Assembly (NCBI GenBank): GCA_020850715.1
Contig: JADZED010000080.1
Span: forward strand, 194,524-258,523
Length of the DNA: 64,000 nt
Direction: 5' to 3'
DNA from: Acidobacteriota bacterium
GTDB lineage: Bacteria; Acidobacteriota; Vicinamibacteria; Vicinamibacterales; CAVVIG01
The translations under genes were made by a program, and so were the position numbers. The notes under the pieces were generated by a model. That model searched no databases, was not told the origin of the DNA, and worked only from the letters and a program-made list of their open reading frames with translations. Positions 42,207 to 50,490 of this stretch are shown here, one piece after another (the first letter of the stretch is position 1; every line of letters begins with the position of its first letter).

Positions 42207-42740
42207 ATGGTGATCTGGATCGCGGGCCTTTCCGGCGCCGGCAAGACGACGGTCGCGCGGCTTCTGTACGAAGGCTTGAAGCCGTCGGTGCCGCAGCTCG
42301 TGCTGCTCGACGGCGACGCCATCCGCGAGACGGTCAGCGGCGATCTCGGCTACGCGGAAGGGGAACGGGTGAAGCAGGTCACCAGGGTGCAGCGGCTGGC
42401 CCGGCTGCTGTCGCAGCAGGGGCTGGTCGTCATCGTCGCCCTGGTGTACGCGCACCCGGATCTGCTGCGCTGGAATCGCGAGCAGATCGAGGGTTATTTC
42501 GAAGTACTGCTCGATGCACCCATCGAGCTGGTTCGCCATCGGGACCCGAAGGGCATCTACCGGCGGGCGTCGAGCGGGCAGATGCTCGACGTCGTCGGGC
42601 ACGACATTCCATGGCACCGCCCGGTCGCGCCAGACCTGGTGCTCGATCCCGTGCAGACGCCAGAGGCGCTCGCCGATCGCATCGCGCACGCCATTCCCTT
42701 CATCACCGAGCACTGGATGGTGCGGACGGCCCGTGACTGA
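42207..42740 (+). CDS. adenylylsulfate-kinase-like protein (divergent CysC)
   Basis: 177 residues. The P-loop is GLSGAGKTT at 7-15, then LLDGDAIRETVSGDLGY near 33-49 and the lid-side HRDPKGIYRRASSG near 111-124. APS kinase makes PAPS from APS and ATP. The block that normally reads ENIRR after the DLGF motif is replaced by ERVKQVTRVQRLARLL, so APS binding may differ; the protein at 55194 keeps the canonical form. Direct coupling to the ATP sulfurylase gene, whose GTG overlaps this stop by 8 bases, still favours PAPS synthesis. ATG 42207 follows the sulfotransferase by 16 bases. Confidence 0.83.
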   Translation: MVIWIAGLSGAGKTTVARLLYEGLKPSVPQLVLLDGDAIRETVSGDLGYAEGERVKQVTRVQRLARLLSQQGLVVIVALVYAHPDLLRWNREQIEGYFEVLLDAPIELVRHRDPKGIYRRASSGQMLDVVGHDIPWHRPVAPDLVLDPVQTPEALADRIAHAIPFITEHWMVRTARD

Positions 42741-43815
42741 GATCGCCCTCAACAAGCGCCAGTATCTCGAGCTGGAGAAGATCGGGCTGGGCGCGCTCGC
42801 TCCGCTCGAGGGGTTCATGACGGAGCCCGCGTTCACGTCGGTCGTCGGACGCATGCGCCTGCCGTCGGGCGAGGTGTTTCCGCTGCCGGTGACCCTGGAT
42901 GTCGACCGCGTCACGGCCGACCAGATCGTGCCGGGCCGCACGATCGGGCTCTGGTATCAGGGCACGAGGGTCGGCGAAGTCGACGCCGCCGACGTCTATA
43001 CGTGCGACAAGGTCGAGGTCGCGGCGCAGGTCTACGGCACCTCGGAGCGGACTCATGCCGGCGTCGCCCATTTCAACCGCATGGGGTCGCACTTCGTCGG
43101 CGGTCGCGCGCGCCTGCTGGACCGCGTGAGGCTGGAGTTCTCGGACCACGAGCTCACCCCGGCCCAGACGCGAGTGGCGTTTGCCGAGCGGGGGTGGAGC
43201 ACGATTGCGGGCTTCCAGACACGGAACGTGCCGCACCGCGCGCACGAATATCTGCAGCGTACGGCGCTCGAGGTCGTCGACGGGCTCTTCATCCAGCCGC
43301 TGGTGGGCTACAAGAAGCGGGGCGACTATCAGCCGCTGGCGGTGCTCGCCGGCTATCGAGCGCTGCTCGAGACCTGCTTCCCGCCCGAGCGCGTCCTCTT
43401 CGGCGTGCTCTCGACCTCGATGCGGTACGCCGGGCCGCGCGAGGCGGTCTTCCACGCGATCATCCGCCGCAACTACGGCTGCACCCACTTCGTCGTCGGA
43501 CGCGACCACGCCGGCGTCGGCGGCTATTACGGCAAGTACGCCGCGCACCAGCTCACGAGGCGCTTCGACGGCGAACTCGGGATCGAGGTGCTCAGGCTCA
43601 GCGGCCCGTTCTACTGCCGTGCCTGCGGCGCGATCGCGACGGAGAAGACCTGCCGGCACCTGGTCGAGCAGCCGGAGGTGACGCACGAGATCAGCGGCAG
43701 CGACATGCGCCGCCTGTTGAGCGGCGACGGCCAGCCGGCGCCGGAGTTGATGCGGCCCGAAGTCGTCTCCAGCCTGAAGGGCCTGCGGCTCTTCGTCGAG
43801 GAGGACGAAGCGTGA
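42733..43815 (+). CDS. sat: ATP sulfurylase (sulfate adenylyltransferase, single-chain type)
   Basis: 360 residues. The nucleotide site QTRNVPHRAHEYLQRTAL starts near residue 162 (QTRNxxHxxH). GRDHAGVGGYYGKY near 256 is the second active-site loop, and a Cys-rich FYCRACGAIATEKTC near 294 is as in bacterial Sat. It would make APS from sulfate and ATP. This is the dissimilatory/assimilatory homo-oligomeric type, not CysD/CysN. The length is slightly short because the N-terminal PUA-like domain is compact. The start GTG 42733 overlaps the kinase gene. It supplies the sulfotransferase at 40982. Confidence 0.93.
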   Translation: MTEIALNKRQYLELEKIGLGALAPLEGFMTEPAFTSVVGRMRLPSGEVFPLPVTLDVDRVTADQIVPGRTIGLWYQGTRVGEVDAADVYTCDKVEVAAQVYGTSERTHAGVAHFNRMGSHFVGGRARLLDRVRLEFSDHELTPAQTRVAFAERGWSTIAGFQTRNVPHRAHEYLQRTALEVVDGLFIQPLVGYKKRGDYQPLAVLAGYRALLETCFPPERVLFGVLSTSMRYAGPREAVFHAIIRRNYGCTHFVVGRDHAGVGGYYGKYAAHQLTRRFDGELGIEVLRLSGPFYCRACGAIATEKTCRHLVEQPEVTHEISGSDMRRLLSGDGQPAPELMRPEVVSSLKGLRLFVEEDEA

Positions 43816-45224
43816 GCCTGCGCAAGATCGTCGCCACGATCGGACCGGCCACGGCGTCAGAGGCGGCCATCCGCCGCCTGGCCGCCGGCGGCATGAACGT
43901 CGCCCGCCTCAACGGATCGCACGCCACGCTCGAGTGGCACGCGGCGACGATCGGGCTGCTCCGCGCCGCGGCGCCGGCGGTGCCGATTCTGCTGGACATT
44001 CCCGGCCGGAAGATCCGGACCGTGCAGCTCGCGCACGAACCGACCTTCGCATCGGGCGACACGATCGTGCTCACGACCGACGTCTCGCACGACGGCCGCG
44101 AGAAGGTGCCGGTGAACTACGGCGAGCTCCACCGCGATCTCGCGAGCGGCGACGTCATCCTGGCCGACGATGGACAGCTCAGGTTCACGGTGCTCCGGAT
44201 CGCCGGCCGCGACATCGTCTGCCGTGCGGACGCGGCCGGCACCCTGCGCAGCGCGAAGGGCATCAATGTGCCGCTCGTGATGCTCCGCACCGCGCTCGTC
44301 ACCGACCGCGACCGGCGCATGCTCGAGTTCGCCCGGGCGCATGGCGTGGACCTGGTGGGCATCAGCTTCGTGGAGACCGCGCGACACGTCAGCGCCATTC
44401 GCGATCTCATCGGCGGCGCACGGCCGCGCATCGTCGCCAAGATCGAGAACAGGGGGGCGATGGATCACCTGGAGGAGATCGTCGCGGAGGCCGACGCGAT
44501 CATGATCGATCGCGGCGACCTGTCGGTGGAGACGACGCTCGAGAGCGTCGCCCTCTCGCAGAAGCGCATTCTCGGGGTCGCTCGTCGCGTCGCCTGCCCG
44601 GTCATCGTGGCCACCGAGATGCTGCACTCGATGATCGCGAGCGCGAGCCCCACGAAGGCCGAGGTGAGCGACATCACCAACGCGGTGCTCGACGGCGCCT
44701 CGGCGCTGATGCTGTCGGGCGAGACCGCGATCGGCGCGTTCCCCTTCGAGGCCGTTTCGACGATGCGCCGGATCGTGGACCATGCGGCCCGGTTTGCCGA
44801 AGGCGTCCAGGCCGCACAGGCGGACGACGCGATTCCCCCCGCCATGAGCGATGCCGTCGGGCTCCTGTGCGCACGAACGCCGATCACCAAGATCGTGGCG
44901 GTCACGATTTCCGGGTTCGCCGCGCAGATGGTGGCGAGCCAGCACCCGCGCCAGCCGATCCTCGCCGTGAGCAACGACGCCGCCAACGCGCGCGCGTTCA
45001 ATCTGCTGCCTGGCGTCACGGGCGTTCACCTGGACATGGCCTTCTCGAAACGAAGTACCGATCACATACCCAGGTGCCTCGAGCACCTCTGGCGCGAGAG
45101 CCTGGTCGATGACACCGATCTGGTGCTCGTGGTTGCCGTCGGATATCCGAAGTCCGGCAATCGCATGAACTTGATCGAGGTGCACCGGGTGGCCGACCTT
45201 CGGCAGGCGCTCGGCTGGGCATGA
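43812..45224 (+). CDS. pyruvate kinase paralogue embedded in the glycan locus
   Basis: 470 residues. The pyruvate-kinase barrel is clear: KIVATIGPATASEAAIRRL, GMNVARLNGSHATLE (NFSH in most), LLDIPGRKIRTV (usually DTKGPEIRT), IVAKIENRGAMDHLEEIV with the catalytic Lys, IMIDRGDLSVE (usually MVARGDLGVE), VIVATEMLHSMI and TNAVLDGASALMLSGETAIG. The catalytic Lys, Glu and Asp are kept while several substrate-loop residues differ. It would make ATP and pyruvate from PEP, or act on a related enol-phosphate. The C-terminal allosteric domain is present. GTG 43812 overlaps the sulfurylase stop by 4 bases. Confidence 0.87.
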   Translation: MSLRKIVATIGPATASEAAIRRLAAGGMNVARLNGSHATLEWHAATIGLLRAAAPAVPILLDIPGRKIRTVQLAHEPTFASGDTIVLTTDVSHDGREKVPVNYGELHRDLASGDVILADDGQLRFTVLRIAGRDIVCRADAAGTLRSAKGINVPLVMLRTALVTDRDRRMLEFARAHGVDLVGISFVETARHVSAIRDLIGGARPRIVAKIENRGAMDHLEEIVAEADAIMIDRGDLSVETTLESVALSQKRILGVARRVACPVIVATEMLHSMIASASPTKAEVSDITNAVLDGASALMLSGETAIGAFPFEAVSTMRRIVDHAARFAEGVQAAQADDAIPPAMSDAVGLLCARTPITKIVAVTISGFAAQMVASQHPRQPILAVSNDAANARAFNLLPGVTGVHLDMAFSKRSTDHIPRCLEHLWRESLVDDTDLVLVVAVGYPKSGNRMNLIEVHRVADLRQALGWA

Positions 45225-45268
45225 GGTCGCGCGGCGATGGCCGCACGAAGAATCCCGATGGAGGCCCG

Positions 45269-45865
45269 ATGACGTTCGCGCGGGAGTATCTCGAGGAAGC
45301 GGCGCAGATCGCGGACCGGATCGACGCCCAGGCAATCGAGCGGATGGCGGCGATGCTCGCCGGCATTCGGGCCCGAGAGGGAAGGCTGTTCCTGCTCGGC
45401 GTGGGCGGCGGCGCCGGTCACGCCTCGCATGCCGTCAACGACTTCCGCAAGCTGGCCGGCATCGAGGCCTACTCGCCGGTCGACAACGTTTCCGAGCTGA
45501 CCGCCCGCACGAATGACGAGGGATGGGAGCGCAGCTTCGCCGACTGGCTGAAGGCCAGCCGTCTGCGGCCGGACGACGCGGTGTTCGTCTTCTCGGTCGG
45601 CGGCGGCAGCCTCGAGCACAACATCAGCGCCAACATCGTCCGCGCCGTCGAGTTCGCCAAGACATGCGGCGCCGCCGTGCTGGGCATTGTCGGCCGCGAC
45701 GGCGGCTACACGGCGAAGGCCGCCGATGCCTGCGTGATCGTGCCGACCGTGAACCCGCTTCATGTGACGCCGCACACCGAAGCATTTCAGGCCGTCGTCT
45801 GGCACCTGCTCGTCTCGCACCCGGCGCTGCAGGCCGCGCCGACCAAGTGGGAATCGACCGTCTGA
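45269..45865 (+). CDS. SIS-domain sugar-phosphate isomerase (GmhA/KdsD-like)
   Basis: 198 residues. The SIS fold is marked by LFLLGVGGGAGHASHAVNDF near 39-58, where GmhA has GNGGSAADAQH, and VFVFSVGGGSLEHNISANI near 107-125. It would isomerise a ketose phosphate and an aldose phosphate, for example making heptose or pentose precursors. GGAGG at 45260-45264 supports ATG 45269; ATG 45221, overlapping the pyruvate-kinase stop by 4 bases, would add 16 residues with no clear family match. With the KdsB-like enzyme and the aldolase it may complete a Kdo-like route. Confidence 0.85.
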   Translation: MTFAREYLEEAAQIADRIDAQAIERMAAMLAGIRAREGRLFLLGVGGGAGHASHAVNDFRKLAGIEAYSPVDNVSELTARTNDEGWERSFADWLKASRLRPDDAVFVFSVGGGSLEHNISANIVRAVEFAKTCGAAVLGIVGRDGGYTAKAADACVIVPTVNPLHVTPHTEAFQAVVWHLLVSHPALQAAPTKWESTV

Positions 45866-47139
45866 GCATCACCTCGGATTCCGACGCGGCGCTGCACCGA
45901 TGGGCCAGCCTGGCGCTGTTTCCGCTGCTCGTCGTCAGTCTCGGGCTGGCACAGGTGCGACCGGCGCCCGCCTCGGTCGTCGTCGCGCAGATCGCCCTCG
46001 CGGTGGGTCAGGCGACGTCGATCCTGACGATGATCGCGGCGATGGTGATGATTCTGACGGCACCGTCCGGCCGATCGTGGCCGCTTGCGCTCGTCGGCCT
46101 CACGCTCTTCTTTCGCGGCCTCCGCTTCCTCATCGGCGAGCACGCGGTCGTGGACGGTGCGTATGCGGTCTCGGCCGCCGCGGCCTTCAGCGCCGCCGGC
46201 GCGCTCGTGGCGATGAATGCGCCCGGCCTGGTGCGCCGCCAGTTCGCCGTCTTCTGCGCGCTGTCGGTGCCCCTGATGCTGCTCCAGATGATCGGCGTCG
46301 GCTGGACCCAGTGGCTCCGCACCGACATCGGGCCGGTCCATCTCGGCTATCAGCAGGTACCGACGCTGTTCGTGCCGCCGGGCAAGGTCGTGATCACGAC
46401 GCTGCAGTCGCGCCCGGCGGGCTTCCTCTATGCCAACAATGCGGCCTCGCTCATCGCCGTGTTCGGATTGGCGCTGCACTACGCACGTCTGCCGCATCCA
46501 GGCCGGCTCGATTGGAGCGACTTCGCGATCACCGCGTTCGTCGTGCTGCTGATGTCGCGGCTGGCCTTCATCGTTCTGGCGCTGATGTGGAGCGCGCGGC
46601 TGTTCGCGGACGCGGCCTCGCGCCGGCACGTGGCGGCCAGCGCCGTCGCCATGGCGCTCCTGATCGGCGTGTACTGGCTGTTGTTTCCAGGGCTCCTGGC
46701 GGCGAACACGTCGTGGTACGCATTTGCGGTCGACCTGGAAATCCGCTTGGTCGAGCTGATGGTCGCCTCGGGCGTGCCCTGGCTGACGCGCCTCGCCGAA
46801 CGCGTGCCGCACGAGTGGGCCGGCCGGCGCGTGGATCCGATCAGCGTGCTCGGGACCGGGACGCAATCGGCATATGCCGCGCTGCTGCGCCACGGCCGGC
46901 TGCTGCTGCTGGCCGCCGCAATTGCCGCTCCGATCCTCGTGGCCGCCGTGCAGCGCTTCAAGGCGCTCGACCGCGACACCCGGCGCGAAGTGGCGGCGGT
47001 CGGCGCCGCTGCGCTGCTCGTGCCGATGATCACCAACTTCGCGGGGACCTCGTCGTTCTGGTTCCTGTCGGCCGCGGCGTTCATCCCGTTGTGGCGTCTC
47101 CTGGATCCGGCGATCGGACGGCGCCTCCAGCCCTCGTGA
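45847..47139 (+). CDS. polytopic membrane protein, O-antigen polymerase/ligase-like
   Basis: 430 residues with about ten to eleven hydrophobic segments. A large periplasmic-type region between residues 285 and 335 includes NTSWYAFAVDLEIRLVELM and VLGTGTQSAYAALLRHGRL. RPAGFLYANNAASLIAVFGL near 183-202 resembles the N-rich loop of Wzy/WaaL-type proteins. The family is not certain from sequence. A Wzz-like protein overlaps its 3' end by 4 bases, which supports a role in chain polymerisation. The start GTG 45847 overlaps the isomerase gene by 19 bases; no closer ATG or GTG exists in frame. Confidence 0.75.
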   Translation: MGIDRLSITSDSDAALHRWASLALFPLLVVSLGLAQVRPAPASVVVAQIALAVGQATSILTMIAAMVMILTAPSGRSWPLALVGLTLFFRGLRFLIGEHAVVDGAYAVSAAAAFSAAGALVAMNAPGLVRRQFAVFCALSVPLMLLQMIGVGWTQWLRTDIGPVHLGYQQVPTLFVPPGKVVITTLQSRPAGFLYANNAASLIAVFGLALHYARLPHPGRLDWSDFAITAFVVLLMSRLAFIVLALMWSARLFADAASRRHVAASAVAMALLIGVYWLLFPGLLAANTSWYAFAVDLEIRLVELMVASGVPWLTRLAERVPHEWAGRRVDPISVLGTGTQSAYAALLRHGRLLLLAAAIAAPILVAAVQRFKALDRDTRREVAAVGAAALLVPMITNFAGTSSFWFLSAAAFIPLWRLLDPAIGRRLQPS

Positions 47140-47807
47140 CAGTCTCGCCGCTCCAGGCGCTCAGAGGGCGGCGGTCGTGGATTGCGTGCGGCGCCATCGT
47201 GGGGCTCGCCGCCGGCTGGACCGCCGGACGCACGACAGGAGCCGTCTACACCGCGCGCGCGGCGATCGGATTCGAGACGACCGGCGCGTATCTGAACCAG
47301 GGCAGGGAGGTCGCCGCCGCGGTCGCCGCCGTCATCGCATTGGCCGATCTCCCAGGCAGGGTCGAGCAGGATGCGGCTGTCGGGGTGCGGAACCTGAGCG
47401 CGTCGCCAGACACCAGAGACGCGATTGTCATCGAATTGCGCGCCGCGGGCGACGACGCGGCGATCCAGGCGGCGGCCGCCAACGTCGCGCGCGAAGCGGT
47501 GCATCTGCTCCGCGAGGCGGCCGCCTCGCGCGCGAGCGGTTCGCCCGCGCCATCAGGCGTCCCCGATTGGCGCGAGATCGAGGCGCGGGTGGCGGAGCAG
47601 GTGCCGGCGCCGATTCGGAACGTCGTCCGTCCCTGGTACGAAGCGAGCCTCGCGCCCCATCCGGCCGATGCGGCGACGCCGGTCGGGAGACGCCCGGCGA
47701 TCGGCGGTCTGATCGCCGGCATCGGGATCGCCATCTTCTGCGTGTTTCTCGATCAGACGCGCCGCGCCGGGCAGGTGGCAGGCGCACCAGTGGACCTCCG
47801 ATCGTGA
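47136..47807 (+). CDS. Wzz-like chain-length determinant (short)
   Basis: 223 residues. A short basic lead (LQALRGRRSW), a first transmembrane helix near 15-31, a periplasmic region with RAAIGFETTGAYLNQG near 42-57 and a second helix near 188-205 (IGGLIAGIGIAIFCVFL) followed by a short basic tail. The two-helix architecture with alpha/beta periplasmic domain matches Wzz/PCP proteins, which set glycan length with Wzy. It lacks the autokinase domain. Sequence identity to named families is not visible, so this rests on topology and place after the polymerase-like gene. GTG 47136 overlaps the previous stop. Confidence 0.68.
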   Translation: MTVSPLQALRGRRSWIACGAIVGLAAGWTAGRTTGAVYTARAAIGFETTGAYLNQGREVAAAVAAVIALADLPGRVEQDAAVGVRNLSASPDTRDAIVIELRAAGDDAAIQAAAANVAREAVHLLREAAASRASGSPAPSGVPDWREIEARVAEQVPAPIRNVVRPWYEASLAPHPADAATPVGRRPAIGGLIAGIGIAIFCVFLDQTRRAGQVAGAPVDLRS

Positions 47808-49528
47808 TCATTCTGGGACTGTCATCGCTCGACAACGAGAGCACCGCGAGCCTCGTGATCGACGGCCGGCTCGTGGCCGCGGCCTCCGAGGAGCGCTTCA
47901 CTCGCGTCAAGCAGCAGAACGGGTTTCCCGACCGGGCAATCGAAACCGTACTCGCGATCGGCGGGATCGGCGCAGCGGACGTCGAAGCGATCACCTACCC
48001 CTGGTTTCGCTGGGAATACGAGAGCTGGCTGCTGCTGAAGGCGTTTCTGGCCGACCTGCCGTTCGCGCTCACCAACGACGCGCCCATCGCGTCGCGGCTG
48101 GTCCACCTGGCCAACTACCTGCGCATCACGCTGTCGCCCGGCGTACTGGCGCGCAGCGACCGTTGGCTGCGCGAAGGGCTCAGGCGGTTCGGCTGGCCCG
48201 CCTCCAGGCTCGTGCGCGTGGACCATCAGCTCGCCCACGCCGCCAGCGCGTTCTGGACGTCGGGCCAGGATCGCGCGCTGATCCTGACGCTTGACGGATA
48301 TGGGAGCGGCGCCGCGGGCGCCGTCTTCGTGGGCGAAGGCCGGACGATCCGGCGCGTGCAGTCGTTCGCCTATCCGCACTCGTTCGGCGGTTACTACTGG
48401 CGCCTCACCAAGGCGCTCGGCTTCAGGCCGCTGCGGCACGAAGGCAAGATCCTCGGGCTGGCGGCCTACGGCGACCCGCGCGTCCTGGCGGGCGAGATTC
48501 TTCGACGCTTCGACTGTTCGAGCGAGGACACCTACCGGATCAAGGCGGCGCAGGACTTTCTGATCGAGCCACGCCATGCCGCCCGATTCCGGCGGGAAGA
48601 CATGGCCGCCGGCTATCAGCACGTGATGGAGACGGTCGTCTCCCGGTATGTCTCGCGATTTGCGTCGCGCCTCGGGCTGCGGCGCGTGGCCGCCGCGGGC
48701 GGGGTCATGGCGAACGTCAAGCTGAACCAGCGGATCGCCGAGCTGAGGGAGGTCGACGAGCTGTGGGTGCATCCGGCGATGGCCGACATGGGCCTGGGCA
48801 CCGGGTCGGCGCTGGCGGTGGCGGCCGCCCGCGAACCCGCCGGGGTGCAGTTCGAGCGGATGCGCCACGCGTATCTCGGCCCCGACAATCCGGAGCGTGC
48901 GATCGTCGCCGCGCTCCAGGCGTGTCCATTTCCGCACCGGCGATCGGCCTGCATTCAGCGGGAGATCGCCGGGCTGCTGCGCGACGGCCGTGTCGTGGCC
49001 CGCTGCACGGGCCGGATGGAGTACGGACCGCGCGCGCTGGGCCACCGCTCGATCCTGTGCCGCGCCCAGGATCCGCGCGTGAACGCCTGGCTGAACGACC
49101 GCCTGAAGCGCACCGAGTTCATGCCGTTTGCGCCGATCACGCTCGCGGCGGATGCGCCGGACAGGTACGTCGGCCTGAAGAAGATCGCCGGCGCGGCGCG
49201 CTTCATGACCGTCACGGCCGACTGCACGGATCTGATGCGAACCGAGTCGCCGGCGGCGGTGCACGTCGACGGCACGGCGCGGCCGCAGATCGTCGACGCG
49301 GACGGCAATCCCGATCTGCACGCGATTCTCATCGAGTACAAGAAGCTCACCGGCATCCCGACGCTGATCAACACGAGCTTCAACATGCACGAGGAGCCGA
49401 TCGTGTGCACCGCGGCGGACGCCCTGAAGGGGTTTGCCGACGGCCGGCTCGACTACCTGGCGCTCGGCGACTTCCTCGTCGGACCCCACCCAGGCGCCGG
49501 CGGCTCCCTGGAACCCTGCGGCCCATGA
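47804..49528 (+). CDS. carbamoyltransferase, NodU/CmcH family (second)
   Basis: 574 residues. VIILGLSSLDNESTASLVID at the start, VDHQLAHAASAFWTSG near 143-158, ILTLDGYGSGAAGAVFVG near 163-180, AAGGVMANVKLNQRI near 303-317 and the C-terminal GRMEYGPRALGHRSILCR near 403-420 with NTSFNMHEEPIVCTA near 523-537. It would use carbamoyl phosphate and ATP to carbamoylate a sugar hydroxyl in the cytoplasm. It is 55 residues shorter than the enzyme at 2991 and lacks the Trp-rich insertion there. GTG 47804 overlaps the Wzz-like stop by 4 bases, and the next gene overlaps its 3' end. Confidence 0.93.
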   Translation: MIILGLSSLDNESTASLVIDGRLVAAASEERFTRVKQQNGFPDRAIETVLAIGGIGAADVEAITYPWFRWEYESWLLLKAFLADLPFALTNDAPIASRLVHLANYLRITLSPGVLARSDRWLREGLRRFGWPASRLVRVDHQLAHAASAFWTSGQDRALILTLDGYGSGAAGAVFVGEGRTIRRVQSFAYPHSFGGYYWRLTKALGFRPLRHEGKILGLAAYGDPRVLAGEILRRFDCSSEDTYRIKAAQDFLIEPRHAARFRREDMAAGYQHVMETVVSRYVSRFASRLGLRRVAAAGGVMANVKLNQRIAELREVDELWVHPAMADMGLGTGSALAVAAAREPAGVQFERMRHAYLGPDNPERAIVAALQACPFPHRRSACIQREIAGLLRDGRVVARCTGRMEYGPRALGHRSILCRAQDPRVNAWLNDRLKRTEFMPFAPITLAADAPDRYVGLKKIAGAARFMTVTADCTDLMRTESPAAVHVDGTARPQIVDADGNPDLHAILIEYKKLTGIPTLINTSFNMHEEPIVCTAADALKGFADGRLDYLALGDFLVGPHPGAGGSLEPCGP

Positions 49529-50487
49529 TGTACCGCTCGACCGAGCTCGCGATCCTCGTGCCGACCAAGGACCGGCCCGGGAAGCTTCGAAATCTGCTGG
49601 ACAGCCTCGCCGGGCAGACCCAATCAGCCGGCCGCATCCTCATCGTCGACGGCGGCGCGAGCGTCCGCGACGTGGTGATGGCGTACGCCGATCGGCTGCC
49701 GGTCGAGCACCACCTCTGCCGGCCGCCCGGGCAGATCCGGCAGCGCAACATGGGCATCGCGCTGATCGACGATCGTACGCCGCTGGTCGCCTCCCTGGAC
49801 GACGACATCGTGTTCGAGCCGGACGCCATCGAGCAGATGATCGCGTTCTGGAACCTCGTCGAGGCGGAGACGGCGGCGGTCGCCTTCAACCAGATCAACA
49901 CCCCGCGCGAGCCCGACACGTGGCTTCGACGACTGTTCCTGCTCTCCGGTCCTCAACCCGGACGCGTGCTGCGGTCCGGCTTCACGACGTCGAACAACCC
50001 GGCCGCCGCCAATCATCGCACCGACTGGGTGAGCGGCGGCGCGGCGGTGTGGCGGCGCGACATCCTGCGGCAGCACCCGCACCGCGAGCTGCCGTCGCGG
50101 TGGGCGATCGGCGAGGACGTGATCTTCAGCTATCGCATCAGCCGCCGCCACCCGATGTACGTCTGCGCGGCGTCGCGCGTGCGGCACGAGCACGTCTTCG
50201 ACTACGGCGTGGCGCGGCGCGAGCGCTTCCACGGGCGCACCCAGACGCTCTGGCTGTTCCACTTCGTGGAATCGACCCCCGATCTCTCGGTCCCCGCCTT
50301 CCTGTGGGCGGTCGCCGGCAGCGCGCTGGGCCGGGGACTGGCCGCGGCGGCCAGGGCCGACCGGCGCCACCTCGAATTCGCCATCGGCCAGATGGAGGCG
50401 CTGGCGAGCCTCGCGGCGGGGAGGCTGCGCGGGAAGGATTCGGCGGCGGTCATCGAGCGGGACGCGCGGTCGGCCGGCGGCGGCTGA
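49525..50487 (+). CDS. family 2 glycosyltransferase
   Basis: 320 residues. GT-A start LAILVPTKDRPGKLRNLLDS near 8-27, then RILIVDGGASVRDVV and the DxD-type metal site in VASLDDDIVFEPDAIEQM near 90-107. RTDWVSGGAAVWRRDIL near 166-182 is a GT2 acceptor-side element, and SRWAIGEDVIFSYRIS near 191-206 carries the catalytic base (ED). It would add a sugar to the growing unit. The GG and Asp pattern of the first strand (DGGAS rather than DDGST) is a small deviation. ATG 49525 overlaps the carbamoyltransferase by 4 bases. Confidence 0.9.
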   Translation: MMYRSTELAILVPTKDRPGKLRNLLDSLAGQTQSAGRILIVDGGASVRDVVMAYADRLPVEHHLCRPPGQIRQRNMGIALIDDRTPLVASLDDDIVFEPDAIEQMIAFWNLVEAETAAVAFNQINTPREPDTWLRRLFLLSGPQPGRVLRSGFTTSNNPAAANHRTDWVSGGAAVWRRDILRQHPHRELPSRWAIGEDVIFSYRISRRHPMYVCAASRVRHEHVFDYGVARRERFHGRTQTLWLFHFVESTPDLSVPAFLWAVAGSALGRGLAAAARADRRHLEFAIGQMEALASLAAGRLRGKDSAAVIERDARSAGGG

Positions 50488-50490
50488 CGC

